64,000 nt of DNA, from contig CAKPRA010000001.1 of NCBI GenBank assembly GCA_934180065.1, positions 45,875-109,874 on the forward strand, given 5' to 3'. The notes under the pieces were generated by a model. That model did not search any database. It saw only the letters and a list, made by a program, of their open reading frames with translations, and was not told where the DNA came from. The DNA is from an uncultured Clostridia bacterium. GTDB taxonomy: Bacteria > Bacillota > Clostridia > TANB77 > CAG-508. The translations under genes were made by a program, and so were the position numbers. Of the stretch, positions 24,660 through 33,456 are shown one piece after another; position 1 is the first letter of the stretch; the number at the start of each line of letters is the position of its first letter.

Positions 24660-25802
24660 CCCGAAGATATTTTTCTTTTTTATTGGTGGTTGCTCATTCA
24701 TTGTTTTAGCAAGCTCTGTAAGTAAATCTCTTTGCTCCTTGCTTAAGCGTTTTGGAACTTGAACTTGAACTGCAAAAACAAAATTTCCCTGATTTGTAGA
24801 ATTTAAGCTTTTAAAACCTTTATTTTTTATTGTAAATTTCGTACCAGTTTGAGTACCTTCAGGAATTTTGAAAATTTCCTTTGTTCCATCAACAAGAGGT
24901 ATTTCAAGGTTTGCACCTAAAGTTGCTTGAGTAAATGTAATTGGAACTGTACAAAGTATGTCATTTCCGCTTCTTGTATATATACCACTTTTTCTTACTT
25001 TTACAACAATATATAAATCACCTCTTGGTCCACCTCTTGAACCAGCTTCACCTTCTCCTCTTAATACAATTGTCTGGTTATCATCAATTCCAGCTGGAAT
25101 TTTAACTTTTATCTTTGCTTGTTTTCTAATCTTACCTTTTCCTTTACACTCATCACAAGGTTGCTTTATTACTTTACCTGTTCCGCCACAATTTGAACAA
25201 GTTCTTGTTGTTTGCATTTGTCCTAAGATTGTATTTTGGACCTGTCTTACTTGACCTGTTCCATTACACATTGTACATTTATCAATTACAGTTCCTGGTC
25301 TAGCTCCATTTCCGCCACAGCTTGGACATGTTTCACTACGTGTAATTACAATTTCTTTTTCTATTCCTAAAAAAGATTCTTCAAAAGTAATTTCAACAAC
25401 ATTCTTTAAATCTGCACCTTGTACAGGGCCATTATTATTTTTTCTAGAGCTTCTACCTCCAAATCCACCTCCAAAGAAAGATGAAAAGATATCTCCTAAA
25501 TCACCAAAATCTGAGAATCCATCAAATCCTGATGAATAATAATTGGCACCTCCAGCACCACCTCCAAATCCAGCAGGTCCTTCTGGACCAAATTGATCAT
25601 ACATTTTTCTTTTTTGCGGATTTGATAGAGTTTCATATGCTTCATTTATTTCTTTAAACTTCTTTTCAGCTTCTTCTTTATTATCAGGATTAGCATCAGG
25701 ATGATATTGTTTTGCAAGTTTTCTATATGCTCTTTTTAGTTCATCATCTGTTGCAGTCTTGCTAACACCTAAAACATCGTAATAATCTCTTTTCTGCGCC
25801 AT
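24654..25802 (-). CDS. dnaJ: Chaperone DnaJ
   Basis: Hsp40 co-chaperone of DnaK. The 382-residue product has the J domain with the HPD motif (YHPDANPDN, about residue 34), a Gly/Phe-rich linker (75-125), four CxxCxGxG zinc repeats (CPSCGGNG, CTMCNGTG, CSNCGGTG, CDECKGKG) and a C-terminal substrate-binding domain. It is the last gene of hrcA-grpE-dnaK-dnaJ. A 259-bp gap with a large palindrome separates it from dnaK. The ATG at 25802 follows AAAGGAA. Confidence 0.96.
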   Translation of the reverse strand: MAQKRDYYDVLGVSKTATDDELKRAYRKLAKQYHPDANPDNKEEAEKKFKEINEAYETLSNPQKRKMYDQFGPEGPAGFGGGAGGANYYSSGFDGFSDFGDLGDIFSSFFGGGFGGRSSRKNNNGPVQGADLKNVVEITFEESFLGIEKEIVITRSETCPSCGGNGARPGTVIDKCTMCNGTGQVRQVQNTILGQMQTTRTCSNCGGTGKVIKQPCDECKGKGKIRKQAKIKVKIPAGIDDNQTIVLRGEGEAGSRGGPRGDLYIVVKVRKSGIYTRSGNDILCTVPITFTQATLGANLEIPLVDGTKEIFKIPEGTQTGTKFTIKNKGFKSLNSTNQGNFVFAVQVQVPKRLSKEQRDLLTELAKTMNEQPPIKKKNIFGF

Positions 25803-25839
25803 ATAAATTATTCCTTTCTTGTGAGGGAAGAGGAAAAAA

Positions 25840-25971
25840 GGGAAAAGGGGACGGTTCTAAAATCCCAATTATGGGAAAAAGGGACACTTTTTAATTAATT
25901 TAGTTTAATTTTAATATTCAGGAGTGTCCCCTTTTCCCATAATTGGGATTTTAGAACCGTCCCCTTTTCCC
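25840..25971. repeat. 132-bp near-perfect palindrome with GGGGACGGTTC motif
   Basis: Left arm 25840-25888 and right arm 25923-25971 are 49-nt inverted repeats that pair along almost their whole length, with a 34-nt AT-rich loop. Each arm contains GGGGACGGTTCTAAAATCCC. This GTCCCC-type palindrome is known as a dispersed repeat in many Clostridia and may be mobilised by REP-associated transposases. It sits between dnaK and dnaJ and would form a very stable mRNA hairpin. Confidence 0.85.
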
Positions 25972-26061
25972 CTTTCCTTTTTCCTTTTCTTTTTTCTTTT
26001 CTATTTTAAAAGTGAGACACTTTAAGATGTCTCTTTCTTATGTCTCACTTCCTTTTAACTA

Positions 26062-27915
26062 TTATTTATTATCATTATTGTCATCTTCAACTTTGTAATC
26101 TGCATTGTATACGTTTCCGTTTTCGTCTGTATTTACATTTCCACTTGCCTCAGTTCCAGGATTTGTTCCTTGAGCTTGTTGTGCTTGTGAATATAATTTT
26201 TCAGAAACTGAATAGAATGTAGTTGTTAATTTTTCAGTAGCAGTTTTAATAGCTTCTATATCATCAGAATCTTTAACTTTCTTCAAGTTCTCAATATCTT
26301 CTTCAACTTTTGCTTTTTCTTCACTGCTAATTTTATCTCCTAAATCAGCTAAAGTTTTTTCGCAATTATATATTAAACTTGCAGCATTGTTTTTAGCTTC
26401 TATTCCATCTTTTTGTTTTTTATCTTCTGCAGCATGTGCTTCTGCATCTTTTACAGCTTTTTCGATGTCTTCATCTGACAAGTTAGTACTTGCTGTTATA
26501 GCTATATCTTGGCTATTTCCTGTTGCCATATCTTTTGCAGATACATGAACTATACCATTTGCATCTATATCAAATGTAACTTCAATTTGAGGAACTCCTC
26601 TTGGTGCTGCTGGAATTCCTGTTAATTGGAATCTTCCTAATGTTTTATTATATGCAGCCATTTCTCTTTCACCTTGTAATACGTGAACTTCAACTGATGT
26701 TTGACCATCTGTTGCTGTTGAGAATACTTGTGATTTTTTAGTTGGTATTGTTGTATTTCTTTCAATTAATTTTGTAAATACACCACCATATGTTTCAATA
26801 CCCAATGATAATGGTGTAACATCAAGTAATACTAAATCTTTAACATCTCCTGATAATACTCCACCTTGAATTGAAGCACCAATAGCAACACATTCATCAG
26901 GGTTAATTCCCTTATTTGGCTCTTTTCCTGTTATTTGTTTAACTGTTTCTTGAACCATAGGTACTCTTGTAGATCCTCCAACTAATAATACTTGATCAAT
27001 TTCACTTGCAGTTAATCCTGCATCTGATAAAGCTTGGTTTACAGGTCCTGTAGTACTACGTACTAAATCTCCAATTAACTCCTCAAATTTAGGTCTTGTT
27101 AATGTAATATCTAAATGTTTTGGTCCTGTACTATCAGCTGTGATAAATGGTAAGTTAATGTTTGTTTGTTGCATTCCTGATAATTCAATTTTTGCCTTTT
27201 CTGCAGCTTCTTTTAATCTTTGCATAGCACTTTTATCTGTTGATAAATCTATTCCGCTTTCTTTCTTAAATTCAGCTACTAAATATTTCATAATAGCTTC
27301 ATCAAAATCATCTCCACCTAAGTGATTATTTCCACTTGTAGCTAAAACTTCAAATACGCCATCACCAATGTCAAGTATTGAAACATCGAATGTTCCTCCA
27401 CCTAAGTCATAAACCATAATTTTTTGGTCTTTATCTTCTTTGTCAACACCATAAGCTAAAGCTGCTGCTGTTGGTTCATTTATAATTCTTAAAACCTCTA
27501 ATCCAGCAATTTTACCAGCATCTTTAGTTGCTTGTCTTTGAGAATCACTGAAATATGCAGGAACTGTTATAACAGCTTGTGTTACTTTTTGTCCTAAATA
27601 ACTTTCAGCATCTGCTTTTAATTTTTGTAAAATCATTGCAGAAATTTCTTGTGGAGTAAATTCTTCTCCATCAATATTTACTTTTTCTGCTGTTCCCATT
27701 TTTCTTTTAATTGATATAACTGTTTTATCTGGGTTTGTTACTGCTTGACGTTTTGCAATTTGTCCTACTAATCTTTCCCCATTTTTTGAAAATGCAACAA
27801 CTGATGGTGTAGTTCTATTTCCTTCTGGATTTGGAATTACAACTGGCTCTCCACCTTCCATAACTGCTACACATGAATTTGTTGTTCCTAAGTCTATTCC
27901 TATAATCTTTCCCAT
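26062..27915 (-). CDS. dnaK: Chaperone DnaK (Hsp70)
   Basis: Central ATP-dependent chaperone. The 617-residue product starts GKIIGIDLGTTNSCVAVMEG and has the ATPase motifs VITVPAYFSDSQRQATKDAG and VYDLGGGTFDVSILD, then the substrate-binding domain (LLDVTPLSLGIETYGG). The C-terminus is Gln/Asn/Asp-rich. I start at the ATG at 27915, which has AAGGAGG upstream; six earlier codons overlap that site. It is the third gene of the hrcA operon. Confidence 0.97.
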   Translation of the reverse strand: MGKIIGIDLGTTNSCVAVMEGGEPVVIPNPEGNRTTPSVVAFSKNGERLVGQIAKRQAVTNPDKTVISIKRKMGTAEKVNIDGEEFTPQEISAMILQKLKADAESYLGQKVTQAVITVPAYFSDSQRQATKDAGKIAGLEVLRIINEPTAAALAYGVDKEDKDQKIMVYDLGGGTFDVSILDIGDGVFEVLATSGNNHLGGDDFDEAIMKYLVAEFKKESGIDLSTDKSAMQRLKEAAEKAKIELSGMQQTNINLPFITADSTGPKHLDITLTRPKFEELIGDLVRSTTGPVNQALSDAGLTASEIDQVLLVGGSTRVPMVQETVKQITGKEPNKGINPDECVAIGASIQGGVLSGDVKDLVLLDVTPLSLGIETYGGVFTKLIERNTTIPTKKSQVFSTATDGQTSVEVHVLQGEREMAAYNKTLGRFQLTGIPAAPRGVPQIEVTFDIDANGIVHVSAKDMATGNSQDIAITASTNLSDEDIEKAVKDAEAHAAEDKKQKDGIEAKNNAASLIYNCEKTLADLGDKISSEEKAKVEEDIENLKKVKDSDDIEAIKTATEKLTTTFYSVSEKLYSQAQQAQGTNPGTEASGNVNTDENGNVYNADYKVEDDNNDNK

Positions 27916-28018
27916 TTTAAAATCCTCCTTCAAAATCTATATAGAATAAATTAAAAATATTTTAATCTTTTATTCTTTTGTATATATATCAACTAATAGT
28001 TTAACTATTAGATAATAA

Positions 28019-28540
28019 CTAGTTAGCCACAACGACTAAAGAATGTCTTATAACTTTATCACCAATCATATATCCTTTTCTGTATTCTTCTTTTATTTCT
28101 TGAACACCTAAATTAGGATCTACAACAGATGTAATTGCTTCATGTAGTTCAGGATTAAATTGCTTTCCTACAGACTCAATTTCAGTAACACCATTTGATG
28201 TTAAAACATCTTTAAATTGTTTTAAAACAAGTTCAATTCCTTCTTTAAATTTTTCATCTTCAGTTTTTGTTTGAACTGCTTTTTCCAAATTATCTATAAT
28301 TGGTAAAAATGATGAAACAATATCGCCCATTATTGAGCTATATAAATTTTCTCTTTCTTTGCTACTTCTTTTTTTAAAGTTATCAAACTCTGCCATTAAT
28401 CTTTTGATTCTATCGTCTTTTTCTTCAATATCTTTTTTCTGAGTTTCAATTAAAACTTTAATTTTTTCTAAATCCTTCTTATTTTTTAAATCTGCCATTT
28501 CTCCGTTAGACTCAATATTTTCTTCATTTATTTCGTCCAT
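28019..28540 (-). CDS. grpE: Nucleotide exchange factor GrpE
   Basis: GrpE releases ADP from DnaK. The 173-residue protein has a long N-terminal coiled coil (about 20-75, ending FDNFKKRSSKERENLY) and the C-terminal beta domain with GMTEIESVGKQFNPELHEAI-like spacing, here NGVTEIESVGKQFNPELHEA. The start overlaps the hrcA stop (TAATG), with AAGGAGG upstream, indicating translational coupling. Confidence 0.95.
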   Translation of the reverse strand: MDEINEENIESNGEMADLKNKKDLEKIKVLIETQKKDIEEKDDRIKRLMAEFDNFKKRSSKERENLYSSIMGDIVSSFLPIIDNLEKAVQTKTEDEKFKEGIELVLKQFKDVLTSNGVTEIESVGKQFNPELHEAITSVVDPNLGVQEIKEEYRKGYMIGDKVIRHSLVVVAN

Positions 28541-29544
28541 TATATTCCTCCTTTTTCGATAAGTTTTTGTATATATCTCATTACTGAAATAACTTTAGAA
28601 TAATTCATTCTTTTAGGTCCTATGATTCCAATTGTACCTATATCATTATCATCACCTTTTAAAGTAACAATACTGAAATCTTTTAAGCTTTCATCATTAA
28701 GCTCTTCTCCTATATAAACATTTATATCTTTTGAAATTTCGTTATTTAATAAATCAACAACCTCAGCCTTATTTTCCAGAATATTAATAAAATTTCTCGC
28801 TGTTTCAGCCTTTCTTAGCTCTGGTAAATCAAATGACTTATTGGTTCCCTCTAAATAAAGTTTTGATTCTTCATTAATAACTTTATTTAATTGATTTATA
28901 ATAGCTCTAATCATATTGGCACTTGATTCCATTTCTGAGAAAATATATTCATCTATAGGTTCATTTATTTGCTCTAATGGTTTTCCTTGTAACTTACTAT
29001 TAAATAATAAATTAATAGTTTCTATCTGATCTTCATATATATCTTCTTCAAAATTTATAATTGTTTCTTTAATCATACCAGTATTAGTTAATATTACTGC
29101 CATAAGCATTCTATTTCCAAGTAAAATAAATTTAATTTCTTTAATTATTTGCTTAGTAACTTTAGGACCTATAGCCACTGTTGTATAATGAGTCACTTCA
29201 GATAATGTATTTGTAGCAATTTTAATCAAATCCTCAATTTGACTTGCTTTAATTTGTAGTTTATCTCTTATATATGTTATTTCTTCCATGCTTATATTAT
29301 CTTCTTTCAACAACTCATCAACATACAATCTATAACCTTTTACTGATGGAATTCTTCCACTTGAAGTATGTGTTTTTTCAAGATAACCACCCTTTTCAAG
29401 TTCAGACATTTCATTTCTTATTGTTGCACTACTATATTCTAAGCCTTTTTTCTTAGATATGCTTCCTGAACTTACAGGCTCCGCTGTATTTACATATTCA
29501 TCTACTATTGCTTGTAAAATACGTTTTTTTCTGTCATCTAACAA
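28540..29544 (-). CDS. hrcA: Heat-inducible transcription repressor HrcA
   Basis: HrcA binds CIRCE and represses the heat-shock genes until GroE becomes limiting. The protein has an N-terminal winged helix (about residues 1-75: KKRILQAIVDEYVNTAEPVSSG and SSATIRNEMSELEKGGYLEKTHTSSGRIPS) and a GAF-like C-terminal domain. I chose TTG at 29544, with AGAGGGTGA 6 nt upstream, which gives the family N-terminus; an in-frame GTG at 29553 lies inside that site. A CIRCE element just upstream implies autoregulation. Confidence 0.94.
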   Translation of the reverse strand: MLDDRKKRILQAIVDEYVNTAEPVSSGSISKKKGLEYSSATIRNEMSELEKGGYLEKTHTSSGRIPSVKGYRLYVDELLKEDNISMEEITYIRDKLQIKASQIEDLIKIATNTLSEVTHYTTVAIGPKVTKQIIKEIKFILLGNRMLMAVILTNTGMIKETIINFEEDIYEDQIETINLLFNSKLQGKPLEQINEPIDEYIFSEMESSANMIRAIINQLNKVINEESKLYLEGTNKSFDLPELRKAETARNFINILENKAEVVDLLNNEISKDINVYIGEELNDESLKDFSIVTLKGDDNDIGTIGIIGPKRMNYSKVISVMRYIQKLIEKGGI

Positions 29545-29560
29545 TTTTTTCACCCTCTTT

Positions 29561-29587
29561 TTAGCAGTCTTTTTATCTGAGTGCTAA
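29561..29587. promoter_or_regulatory. CIRCE operator of the hrcA operon
   Basis: TTAGCAGTC-N9-GAGTGCTAA matches the CIRCE consensus with one mismatch. It lies 17 bp upstream of the hrcA start codon and downstream of the promoter, the standard place for HrcA repression. Confidence 0.93.
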
Positions 29588-29598
29588 ACTGTGTATAT

Positions 29599-29625
29599 AT
29601 TATATCCAAAAACGATGAATGTCAA
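29599..29625 (-). promoter_or_regulatory. Promoter of hrcA-grpE-dnaK-dnaJ
   Basis: TTGACA (29620-29625) and TATAAT (29599-29604) on the minus strand, spacer 15 bp (slightly short). CIRCE lies just downstream. Confidence 0.65.
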
Positions 29626-29706
29626 TACCTAATTTAAGTAATTTTGTGAATTTTTTGTGTACAAGTTACTATTCACAAATAAGAATCAATTTAATTTACT
29701 ACAATA

Positions 29707-29868
29707 GGATATGTAGATATATATATTAAAAAAAATGACGCGCAGTTTGGGAGCTTTTAGATAAGCTCTTAATACCACAAACTTAAAACGAGGGCACTTC
29801 CACTCTCACACCACCTTGTATGGGCGACCAGCAAGTCATGTATTTTTAATATATATATCTACATATCC
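29707..29868. repeat. 162-bp element with 26-bp terminal inverted repeats
   Basis: The ends GGATATGTAGATATATATAT... and ...ATATATATCTACATATCC are exact inverted repeats of 26 bp. The interior is less AT-rich and carries CGCGCAGTTTGGGAGC, a hairpin GAGCTT/AAGCTC, and GGGCGACCAGCAAG. Related copies lie at 29902-30062, 34759-34820, 38341-38505 and 38533-38588, with an end fragment at 24637. It has no coding capacity, so it looks like a miniature inverted-repeat element, possibly with a structured RNA inside. Confidence 0.75.
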
Positions 29869-29901
29869 GGCCTCTATAAAAACATTAAATAAAAAAATAT
29901 A

Positions 29902-30062
29902 ACGCGCAGTTTGGGAGCTTTTAGATAAGCTCTTAATACCACAAACTTAAAACGAGGGCACTTCCACTCTCACACCACCTTGTATGGGCGACCAGCAAGT
30001 CATGTATTTTTAATATATATATCTACATATCCGGCCTCTATAAGAACATTAAATAAAAAAAC
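29902..30062. repeat. Tandem second copy of the 162-bp element unit
   Basis: The stretch starting ACGCGCAG at 29902 repeats that starting at 29738 with a period of 164 bp and almost no differences (one visible change near the end). The left terminal repeat is absent from this copy. The near identity indicates a recent duplication. Confidence 0.8.
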
Positions 30063-30065
30063 ATC

Positions 30066-30092
30066 CAAAAAAAAACTGGAATAAAATCCCAG
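30066..30092 (-). terminator. Terminator of the small membrane-protein gene
   Basis: On the minus strand CTGGGATTTTATTCCAG is followed by nine T, right after the stop codon of the 67-residue protein. Confidence 0.75.
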
Positions 30093-30094
30093 CT

Positions 30095-30298
30095 TTACTT
30101 GAATAGCCATACTAAAACTATTATGACTATTATTGATAATATGGCCCGAGCTCCGATTCTCGAAACTCCATGGGCAGTAAAAATCCCCATTATCAGCTCT
30201 CCAATCCATCTAAAGATGGGAGCAAATAAGAGATTCCAACCAGCTCTTATGAAAGCAATAACAGCCCATATTATCAAAAATGCTATAAAGTATCCCAT
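30095..30298 (-). CDS. Small hydrophobic membrane protein
   Basis: I do not recognise this 67-residue protein. It has two or three hydrophobic stretches (YFIAFLIIWAVIAFI; a middle amphipathic part; ILSIIVIIVLVWLF). I start at the ATG at 30298, preceded by AAAGGGGG; the frame extends further without support. One Arg codon is CGG (30146-30148), one of only two in-frame CGG codons in this window that are not at a frameshift. It may be cotranscribed with the DUF212 gene 74 bp upstream. Confidence 0.6.
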   Translation of the reverse strand: MGYFIAFLIIWAVIAFIRAGWNLLFAPIFRWIGELIMGIFTAHGVSRIGARAILSIIVIIVLVWLFK

Positions 30299-30372
30299 GA
30301 AAGGATACCCCCTTTCTACTTGTAGTTTTAATTTAGCATACAATTATATTTTACCATTATTTTTTATTTATG

Positions 30373-30807
30373 TCAACTAATTAAACCTACTACAATTCCT
30401 ATTAGAGCTCCAACAACCACTTGCATTGGCGTATGCCCTAATACTTCAACTAATCTCTCAGAAACTTCAACTCCAGTTAAACCAGGAGTTTCAACAATTT
30501 TATTTAATAATTTTGCTTGTTTTCCAGCAGCTCTTCTAACACCAGCTGCATCATACATAACAATACAAGCAAAAATAAGTGACATTGCAAACATTGGAGA
30601 TTGAACTCCAAATTCTTTTCCTATCATCGTTGAAAGTGTTGTTACTACTGCTGAATGAGAGCTAGGCATACCTCCTGCTCCCATAATTCTTTTAAAGTTA
30701 AATTTCTTTGTTTTTACCAAATCAAATATTACCTTGAAAGCTTGTATAAAAAACCATACACCAATCGGTAAAATTATAAATTTATATTCTTGAAAAAATT
30801 CCTCCAT
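30373..30807 (-). CDS. DUF212 / divergent PAP2-family membrane protein
   Basis: A 144-residue membrane protein with about four helices. It has the DUF212 pattern AGGMPSSHSAVVTTLSTMIG (PSSH resembles the acid-phosphatase motif) and MYDAAGVRRAAGKQA. Family members are thought to be phosphatase-like membrane proteins, but the reaction is not established. AAGGAG precedes the ATG. It lies downstream of xseB in the nusB-xseA-xseB unit. Confidence 0.82.
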   Translation of the reverse strand: MEEFFQEYKFIILPIGVWFFIQAFKVIFDLVKTKKFNFKRIMGAGGMPSSHSAVVTTLSTMIGKEFGVQSPMFAMSLIFACIVMYDAAGVRRAAGKQAKLLNKIVETPGLTGVEVSERLVEVLGHTPMQVVVGALIGIVVGLIS

Positions 30808-30836
30808 TAAAAACTCCTTTTATTGCTCTATTCACA

Positions 30837-31067
30837 TTAATTAGTTTCAAATTTCTCTTCACTAAAATTATCTTTTCCATCATTTATTAGTATTGTAATT
30901 CTTTTCTCTGCATTTTCTAAAATTTCACTGCATTTTTTTGATAGTTTCATACCTTCTTCAAATTTTTCAACAGCCTTATCTAAATCTAAATCATTTTTTT
31001 CTAATTCATTAGCAATTTCTTCTAACTTTTTCATAGCTTCTTCAAAATTAATATCTTTCTCACTCAT
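30837..31067 (-). CDS. xseB: Exodeoxyribonuclease VII small subunit
   Basis: A 76-residue helical protein that partners XseA in degrading single-stranded DNA. The family core is visible: NFEEAMKKLEEIANELE and LDKAVEKFEEGMKLSKKCSEIL. The length is typical. It is separated from xseA by a membrane-anchored protein gene, all on one strand with short gaps. Confidence 0.93.
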   Translation of the reverse strand: MSEKDINFEEAMKKLEEIANELEKNDLDLDKAVEKFEEGMKLSKKCSEILENAEKRITILINDGKDNFSEEKFETN

Positions 31068-31085
31068 CTCAAAAAACCTCTCTTA

Positions 31086-31586
31086 TTATTTTGTAAATTT
31101 ACCTGTTTTTGGGTCAACTGTATACCATTGTAAAACCAATGATGTTTCAGCATCCATAACTCTTATTACATATGTACCATTTGGATTAATTTGCTCTATT
31201 TTAAAACTAACATTTGCATTATTTCCATAATCCTTTTTTACAATTTCAATTGCCTTTTCCTCATCAGTTTTTTCTTGTATTTCCGAATTTTCATTCTCTA
31301 TTTTATTTTCTACAATATTATTTGCAGTATTATTCTCGATTTTGTTATTATTATCAACTTTATTATCAACCATATTGTTAATTGTGTTTACTTCATTTTT
31401 TATAATATTTTCATCATCATTATTATTTAATTCGTTTTTTGTTGAATTTTCAATATTGTTTGTAATAACCTGATTAGAACTAGCATTATAAGTATTTTTA
31501 TTTAACAAAGTATATACTAAAAAAAATCCAACCATAATTATTATAATAACTAATATTGAAACAATTACTTTCGTTTTTTTCTGCAT
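31086..31586 (-). CDS. Membrane-anchored Asn-rich protein with PepSY-like tail
   Basis: A 166-residue protein. An N-terminal hydrophobic anchor (residues 7-27) is followed by a low-complexity Asn/Glu/Lys-rich linker (about 30-105). The C-terminal 55 residues (EEKAIEIVKKDYGNNANVSFKIEQI...TYVIRVMDAETSLVLQWYTVD) look like a small PepSY-type domain facing outward. The function is unknown. The ATG has GGGAGG upstream. It is inserted between xseA and xseB, both in the same direction. Confidence 0.6.
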   Translation of the reverse strand: MQKKTKVIVSILVIIIIMVGFFLVYTLLNKNTYNASSNQVITNNIENSTKNELNNNDDENIIKNEVNTINNMVDNKVDNNNKIENNTANNIVENKIENENSEIQEKTDEEKAIEIVKKDYGNNANVSFKIEQINPNGTYVIRVMDAETSLVLQWYTVDPKTGKFTK

Positions 31587-31598
31587 ATGTATTCCTCC

Positions 31599-32792
31599 CT
31601 ATTTTCCACAAATCCTTGCTTTTGAAACTCCATCAATTAATCTTATGTTTATTTCATCATCAATATTCAAATCATTAACAGATTTCACAACAATATCATT
31701 TTTTTCTATTATTGAATATCCTCTTGTTAAAGTTTTAAGTGGACTTATATTATCTAATTTTGTAATTAATTCAACCATTTTAGTCCTACTACTTTGTATT
31801 TTATTATTCATATTTAATTGCATAGATTTATTTATATTATCTAAATATACATATTTATCTTGAATATTTTGTAATGGATCCTTAAAAGCTTTATGCATCA
31901 TACACTTCTCATATCTTAATCTCATTACTTCAATTTTCTTTTTTAATGAATTTTTATATCTAAAATTATAATTATCCAATTTCATTAAAACATCAGATAT
32001 ATTTGGAACAGCAAGCTCTGCTGCTGCAGATGGTGTAGGAGCTCTTAAGTCTGCTACGAAATCTGATATTGAAAAATCTGTTTCATGTCCTACAGCAGAT
32101 ATTACTGGTAGTTCGGAATCAAAAATAGCTCTAGCAACTATTTCCTCATTAAAAGGCCACAAATCTTCCAAAGATCCTCCACCTCTAGCTAAAATTATAA
32201 CATCTGCTAAATTACGTTCATTCATTATTTTAATTGCATTTGCAATCTTTACAGAAGCTCCCTCTCCTTGAACTGGAACTGGTAGGAGCCTTATATGTAC
32301 ATTTGGATTTCTTCTTGTTGAAACATTAATAATATCTCTTATAACTGCACCAGTATTTGAAGTTAACACACCTATACATTTTGGCATTTTTGGAATAGAC
32401 TTTTTATATTTTTGATCAAATAATCCTTCTTTTTCAAGTTTTGCCTTTAACTCCTCATATGCTACATGTAAACTTCCAAGACCATCTTCTCTCATGCCTT
32501 TACAATATATTTGATATACTCCATCTCTTTCATAAACAGAAACTGTTCCAAGAATAATAACCTTCATACCATCTCTTGGAACAAAATTTAAATTTGAAGT
32601 ATATGATTTAAACATAATGCATTTTATTAATGAATTTTCATCTTTTAAAGTAAAATACATATGTCCAGTATAATGATGTTTAAAATTAGATATTTCACCT
32701 TTTATCAACACATTATTTAAATATTCATCTTTATTAAATTTATCTTTAATATATAAATTCAATTCTGTAACTGTAATTGGATTATATTCCAT
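31599..32792 (-). CDS. xseA: Exodeoxyribonuclease VII large subunit
   Basis: Nuclease subunit acting on single-stranded DNA. The 397-residue product has an N-terminal OB fold (VLIKGEISNFKHHYTGHMYFTLKD), the catalytic domain with GVLTSNTGAVIRDI and ARGGGSLEDLWPFNEE, ISAVGHETDFSISDFVADLRAPTPSAAAELAVP, and a C-terminal coiled coil. The length and order after nusB are usual for Clostridia. Confidence 0.96.
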   Translation of the reverse strand: MEYNPITVTELNLYIKDKFNKDEYLNNVLIKGEISNFKHHYTGHMYFTLKDENSLIKCIMFKSYTSNLNFVPRDGMKVIILGTVSVYERDGVYQIYCKGMREDGLGSLHVAYEELKAKLEKEGLFDQKYKKSIPKMPKCIGVLTSNTGAVIRDIINVSTRRNPNVHIRLLPVPVQGEGASVKIANAIKIMNERNLADVIILARGGGSLEDLWPFNEEIVARAIFDSELPVISAVGHETDFSISDFVADLRAPTPSAAAELAVPNISDVLMKLDNYNFRYKNSLKKKIEVMRLRYEKCMMHKAFKDPLQNIQDKYVYLDNINKSMQLNMNNKIQSSRTKMVELITKLDNISPLKTLTRGYSIIEKNDIVVKSVNDLNIDDEINIRLIDGVSKARICGK

Positions 32793-32803
32793 TTTAAGCC
32801 TCT

Positions 32804-33217
32804 CTATTCTTCTGCTAAATTATTGTCTTTTACAACACTTGCTAAAACACCATTTATGAATGAAGCTGATGTTTCATCTCCATATTTCTTAGCTAATTCA
32901 ACCGCTTCATTAATAGAAATTTTATATGGTAATTTTTTATAAATTATCTCATAAATTGCAATTTTTAAAATTGACATATTAATCTTTGATATACGACTAA
33001 TATTCCAATCTGATTTTAAATTTTTAGATATTTCCTCACTAATTTCAGACTCAAGACTAATAATTTTCAAAACATCTTCTTTAATTTTATTTTTCTCAAC
33101 TTCTTTAAAGTCACCATTATCTAAAAATATATTAATTTGATTCAAATCCTCGCTTTTTTGAACTTCTAAACTATAAATTAATTTAAACATTTCTTCTCTA
33201 ATTTCTGATTTATTCAT
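32804..33217 (-). CDS. nusB: Transcription antitermination factor NusB
   Basis: NusB joins NusE(S10) in rRNA antitermination. The 137-residue all-helical protein has the family end block KLPYKISINEAVELAKKYGDETSASFINGVLASV. It lies 11 bp upstream of xseA and downstream of the DUF2273/amaP genes, a common clostridial arrangement. Confidence 0.94.
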   Translation of the reverse strand: MNKSEIREEMFKLIYSLEVQKSEDLNQINIFLDNGDFKEVEKNKIKEDVLKIISLESEISEEISKNLKSDWNISRISKINMSILKIAIYEIIYKKLPYKISINEAVELAKKYGDETSASFINGVLASVVKDNNLAEE

Positions 33218-33232
33218 TAATTACATCCCTCT

Positions 33233-33436
33233 CTACATTTTGTCTATTAAGTTCTTTAGTGTTTCTTTTACATTTTCTTTATTCTTTTGAATATAGTTTC
33301 CAGACCAAGCACCTAGTACTATAAATATTATTGCAATAATAAATCTATATAAACTAGTACAAGCTAGGACTAAAGCTATTATTCCTCCAATAATTCCTCC
33401 ACCATATCTTTGAAAAAAACTCTTGAATCCATCCAT
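33233..33436 (-). CDS. DUF2273 small membrane protein
   Basis: A 67-residue protein with two membrane helices (GGIIGGIIALVLACTSLYRFIIAIIFIVLGAW) and a basic C-terminal tail. It matches DUF2273, typically encoded with Asp23 and AmaP in envelope-stress clusters, as here. The function is unknown, but it probably sits with AmaP in the membrane. Confidence 0.8.
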   Translation of the reverse strand: MDGFKSFFQRYGGGIIGGIIALVLACTSLYRFIIAIIFIVLGAWSGNYIQKNKENVKETLKNLIDKM

Positions 33437-33456
33437 TGCAAATTACCTCCAAAAAA

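Noticed and set aside
29707..30062. CRISPR array from tandem repeats
   Set aside because: The unit is a 164-bp duplication with inverted ends and no short repeat-spacer alternation; no cas genes are near.
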